Shown here: in pieces, positions 46,353 through 48,475 of the stretch
How the letters are laid out: every line of letters begins with the position of its first letter
Position numbering within the stretch: position 1 is the stretch's first letter
Assembly: GCA_037385045.1 (NCBI GenBank)
Contig: JARRNJ010000020.1
Coordinates: 1 to 48,475 of the forward strand
Direction: 5' to 3'
From: JARRNJ01 sp037385045
GTDB taxonomy: Bacteria > Pseudomonadota > Gammaproteobacteria > JASBUN01
DNA: 48,475 bases
Notes under the pieces: generated by a model
What the model was told of the DNA's origin: nothing
Databases searched by the model: none
Seen by the model: only the letters and a program-made list of their open reading frames with translations
Translations under genes and position numbers: made by a program

Positions 46353-47384
46353 ATGCTGAGGCGCCGCAATTCTTCGTCGCAGGACAAACCTGTCGATGCT
46401 GTCGCCGACGTGGCCGCCGACGATGCGGGGGAGGCCGAAATCGAATCCGACGACGAGTTCGACGGCGAAGAGTCGGTGGATGCCGCCGCTGACGCCGAGG
46501 GCGACGATCTGCCCGACGACCATTTGTTCGCCGCGGGTGAATTTCCCGACGGGCATCCCGACGCGACGCGGCTGTATCTCAACGAGATCGGTTTTTCGCC
46601 ATTGCTGACGGCCGAGGAAGAGGTCCACTATGCGCGCCTGGCCCAGAAGGGCGAGGAGGCGGCGCGTCGGCGCATGATCGAAAGCAACCTGCGCCTGGTG
46701 GTCAAGATTGCGCGCCGCTACATGAACCGCGGGCTGGCGTTGTTGGATCTCATCGAGGAAGGCAACCTGGGCTTGATCCGCGCCGTGGAAAAATTCGATC
46801 CCGAACGGGGTTTCCGGTTTTCCACCTATGCCACCTGGTGGATCCGGCAGACCATCGAGCGCGCGATCATGAATCAGACGCGCACCATCCGGCTGCCGAT
46901 TCACGTAGTGAAGGAAATCAACCTCTACCTGCGGGCGGCGCGCCAACTGGCGCAAGACCTGGAACGCGAACCCAGTGCCGAGGAAATTGCCGGCCTGCTC
47001 GACAAACCCATCGACGAGGTCAAGCGGATGCTGGGCCTCAACGAGCGGATCGCGTCGGTCGATACGCCCATCGGCGAGGACGAGGACCGGATGTTGTTGG
47101 ATGCGATCCCGGACGAGAGCAATCCGGATCCATCGATGCTGCTGCAGGATGAAAATGTCCATCACAATCTGGAAGCGTGGCTGAACCGGCTCAACGCCAA
47201 GCAGCGCGAGGTGGTGGAGCGGCGCTTCGGTCTGCACGGCTACGAACGCTCGACCCTGGAGCAGGTGGGGCAGGAGATCGGCGTGACCCGCGAACGGGTG
47301 CGACAGATCCAGATGGACGCCCTGCGGCGTCTGCGCGAAATCCTGGAGTCGGAAGGTTTTTCCGAAGAGATGCTGCTGAAGTAG
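46353..47384 (+). CDS. rpoS: RNA polymerase sigma factor RpoS
   Basis: General stress and stationary-phase sigma factor. After an acidic N-terminus of about 65 residues come region 1.2 (DATRLYLNEIGFSPLLTAEE), region 2 (NLRLVVKIARRYMNRGLALL, then EKFDPERGFRFSTYATWWIR), region 3 (TIRLPIHVVKEINLYLRAAR) and region 4 with the helix-turn-helix STLEQVGQEIGVTRERVRQI. It is 343 residues, slightly longer than in E. coli owing to the acidic start. A CAGGAGGGAG ribosome-binding site precedes the ATG. The nlpD-rpoS gap is 122 bp. Confidence 0.98.
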   Translation: MLRRRNSSSQDKPVDAVADVAADDAGEAEIESDDEFDGEESVDAAADAEGDDLPDDHLFAAGEFPDGHPDATRLYLNEIGFSPLLTAEEEVHYARLAQKGEEAARRRMIESNLRLVVKIARRYMNRGLALLDLIEEGNLGLIRAVEKFDPERGFRFSTYATWWIRQTIERAIMNQTRTIRLPIHVVKEINLYLRAARQLAQDLEREPSAEEIAGLLDKPIDEVKRMLGLNERIASVDTPIGEDEDRMLLDAIPDESNPDPSMLLQDENVHHNLEAWLNRLNAKQREVVERRFGLHGYERSTLEQVGQEIGVTRERVRQIQMDALRRLREILESEGFSEEMLLK

Positions 47385-47413
47385 GCCGGCGGCTCCGCTC
47401 GGGCCGCGCGGCG

Positions 47414-47785
47414 TCAAATCATCAGCAGCGCCGCCGCGACGCGGCGGCCCTCGGCCGACAGGATGTTGAAGGTGCGGCACGCCGCCGCGGTATCCATGAC
47501 CTCGACGCCGATGCGACGGTCCAGGGTCGGGCGCATCAGCGCGGCATCCGGAAAACGGAGCTGCGGGCCGGTGCCGAGCAGAATGATCTCCGGCTCCAGC
47601 GCCGCCAGCGAGGCGATGTGCTGTTCGTGCAGATCCTCGAAACGTTGCGGCGGCCAATCACGAATCAGGCGCTCCGGCAGCAGGATCACGCTTTGCCGGA
47701 TCACTTCCTCATTCACCACCACCTGACCGCGGTCGTAGCCGCGGACGACGGTGCTGCCGGTGTTGATATCGAGGCTCAGTTTCAT
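47414..47785 (-). CDS. Mth938-like domain protein (DUF498 family)
   Basis: Protein of 123 residues with the Mth938 fold: VVRGYDRGQVVVNEEVIRQS, a central EPEIILLGTGPQLRFPDAAL and a C-terminal GVEVMDTAAACRTFNILSAE GRRVAAALLMI. Bacterial members have no firm function; the eukaryotic relative is NDUFAF3, a complex I assembly factor. The ATG was chosen because upstream codons are not conserved in character. It is convergent with rpoS, 29 bp away. Confidence 0.88.
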   Translation of the reverse strand: MKLSLDINTGSTVVRGYDRGQVVVNEEVIRQSVILLPERLIRDWPPQRFEDLHEQHIASLAALEPEIILLGTGPQLRFPDAALMRPTLDRRIGVEVMDTAAACRTFNILSAEGRRVAAALLMI

Positions 47786-47929
47786 GGCGGGCTGGTCCGG
47801 CCGGGTGGGCGGAGCCGACCTGCGCGGGACGCCGTGCGGATCGGCAACGGTCGACGAGCAGGTTAACGCCGCTGCGGCCGCACACGCAAGAGTACCGGCG
47901 GCCGTGGCGCGCGGCGTGGCATGAGTCAA

Positions 47930-47958
47930 TTGACAGCATTCACGGTTGCCAGTATCTT
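47930..47958 (+). promoter_or_regulatory. Sigma-70 promoter of the alaC-like gene
   Basis: A perfect TTGACA is followed at 17 bp by TATCTT, with transcription expected about 50 bp before the ATG. It lies in the 229-bp divergent gap with the Mth938-domain gene. Confidence 0.6.
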
Positions 47959-48014
47959 GGTACGATTTTACGCTATAAGCACATGATGTTAGGCCACTTT
48001 TTCTGACCGGACCC

Positions 48015-48475
48015 ATGAACCTGATGGACGAGTTCCCAAGAATCAAGCGCTTACCGCCGTACGTCTTCAATATCGTCAATGACCTCAAGGCCAAGGCGCG
48101 CGCGCGCGGTGAGGACATCATCGATTTCGGCATGGGCAATCCCGATCAGCCGACGCCGAAGCATATCGTCGACAAACTGGTGGAGGTTGCCCAACGCAGC
48201 GATACCCACCGCTACTCCATGTCCAGGGGAATTCCGCGCCTGCGCCGTGCAGTGTGCAACTGGTACCGGTCGCGCCTGGGCGTCGAGTTGGATCCCGAAA
48301 CCGAGGCGATCGTCACCATCGGCTCCAAGGAGGGCCTCGCGCACCTGGCCCTAGCCACCATGGGCCCAGGCGATGCGGTGCTGGTGCCCAATCCGGCCTA
48401 TCCCATCCACCCCTACGGGTTCGTGATCGCCGGCGCCGACATCCGCCACGTACCGCTGGCGCCCGGGCTGGACTT
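48015..48475 (+). CDS. alaC: AlaC-like PLP aminotransferase, N-terminal part (runs off window end)
   Basis: The first 153 codons of a fold-type I aminotransferase. MDEFPRIKRLPPYVFNIVND then DIIDFGMGNPDQPTPKHIVD, HRYSMSRGIPRLRRAVCNWY and ITIGSKEGLAHLALA-like VTIGSKEGLAHLALATMGPG closely match AlaC (YfdZ), an alanine/glutamate transaminase. The PLP lysine lies beyond the window. In many gammaproteobacteria this gene precedes hom-thrC; that cannot be checked here. Confidence 0.85.
   Translation, partial: MNLMDEFPRIKRLPPYVFNIVNDLKAKARARGEDIIDFGMGNPDQPTPKHIVDKLVEVAQRSDTHRYSMSRGIPRLRRAVCNWYRSRLGVELDPETEAIVTIGSKEGLAHLALATMGPGDAVLVPNPAYPIHPYGFVIAGADIRHVPLAPGLD

Noticed and set aside
46065..47657. 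530-codon minus-strand open frame opposite rpoS
   Set aside because: rpoS has all sigma-70 regions and a strong ribosome-binding site; the opposite frame is a composition-driven shadow.

Overview
The window is about 48.5 kb of chromosomal backbone from a high-GC gammaproteobacterium. Gene content and order are classic for that class: glnD-map-rpsB-tsf-pyrH-frr-uppS-cdsA-dxr-rseP-bamA-skp-lpxD-fabZ-lpxA-lpxB-rnhB-(dnaE-accA-tilS)-pyrG-kdsA-eno-ftsB-ispD-ispF-truD-surE-pcm-yqaA-nlpD-rpoS. The high GC and the dapC/dapD/dapE clustering would fit a Chromatiales/Xanthomonadales/Pseudomonadales-like lineage, but the sequence alone does not fix genus or family. No tRNA, rRNA, CRISPR, insertion sequence or phage gene was seen.

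Layout. Bases 1-7.1 kb (mostly minus strand): start of a MarR regulator, Fur-boxed feoA-feoB, then the succinylase lysine/diaminopimelate genes dapE, dapD and dapC with yffB and one unrecognised membrane-anchored protein. 7.2-8.5 kb: an EamA permease coupled to a VOC/glyoxalase-fold protein. 8.5-12 kb (minus): glnD and map. 12-26.7 kb (plus): rpsB-tsf with an S2-type leader and an intercistronic hairpin, pyrH-frr, then a tightly overlapping envelope operon for isoprenoid carrier, phospholipid, outer-membrane assembly and lipid A synthesis, ending at rnhB. 26.7-30.1 kb: a roughly 3.3 kb islet that separates rnhB from dnaE. It carries a Flp-like prepilin candidate, two small unknown ORFs, an MltC-like lytic transglycosylase and a small membrane protein. 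30.1-40 kb: dnaE, accA, tilS, pyrG, kdsA and eno. 40-48.5 kb: ftsB-ispD-ispF-truD, antisense smr, surE-pcm-yqaA-nlpD-rpoS, a Mth938-domain gene and the 5' part of an alaC-like aminotransferase.

Functional logic. Most genes feed envelope growth: undecaprenyl-PP (ispD, ispF, dxr, uppS), CDP-diacylglycerol (cdsA), malonyl-CoA (accA), fatty acid and lipid A (fabZ, lpxD/A/B), Kdo (kdsA), outer-membrane proteins (bamA, skp, rseP) and peptidoglycan precursors (dapC/D/E). Translation (rpsB, tsf, frr, map), nucleotide supply (pyrH, pyrG) and nitrogen/stationary-phase control (glnD, rpoS) are interleaved.

Most important observation. Two essential genes, dnaE and eno, are each broken by a short internal deletion that removes a highly conserved segment (about 26 and 15 codons) and shifts the frame. 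Both lesions have the same form (net loss of 3n+2 bases with one leftover base), while every other essential gene here looks intact. Assembly error is the most economical explanation, but it needs read-level checking. I did not find convincing evidence for a novel multi-gene system; the islet between rnhB and dnaE is the best place to look for one.
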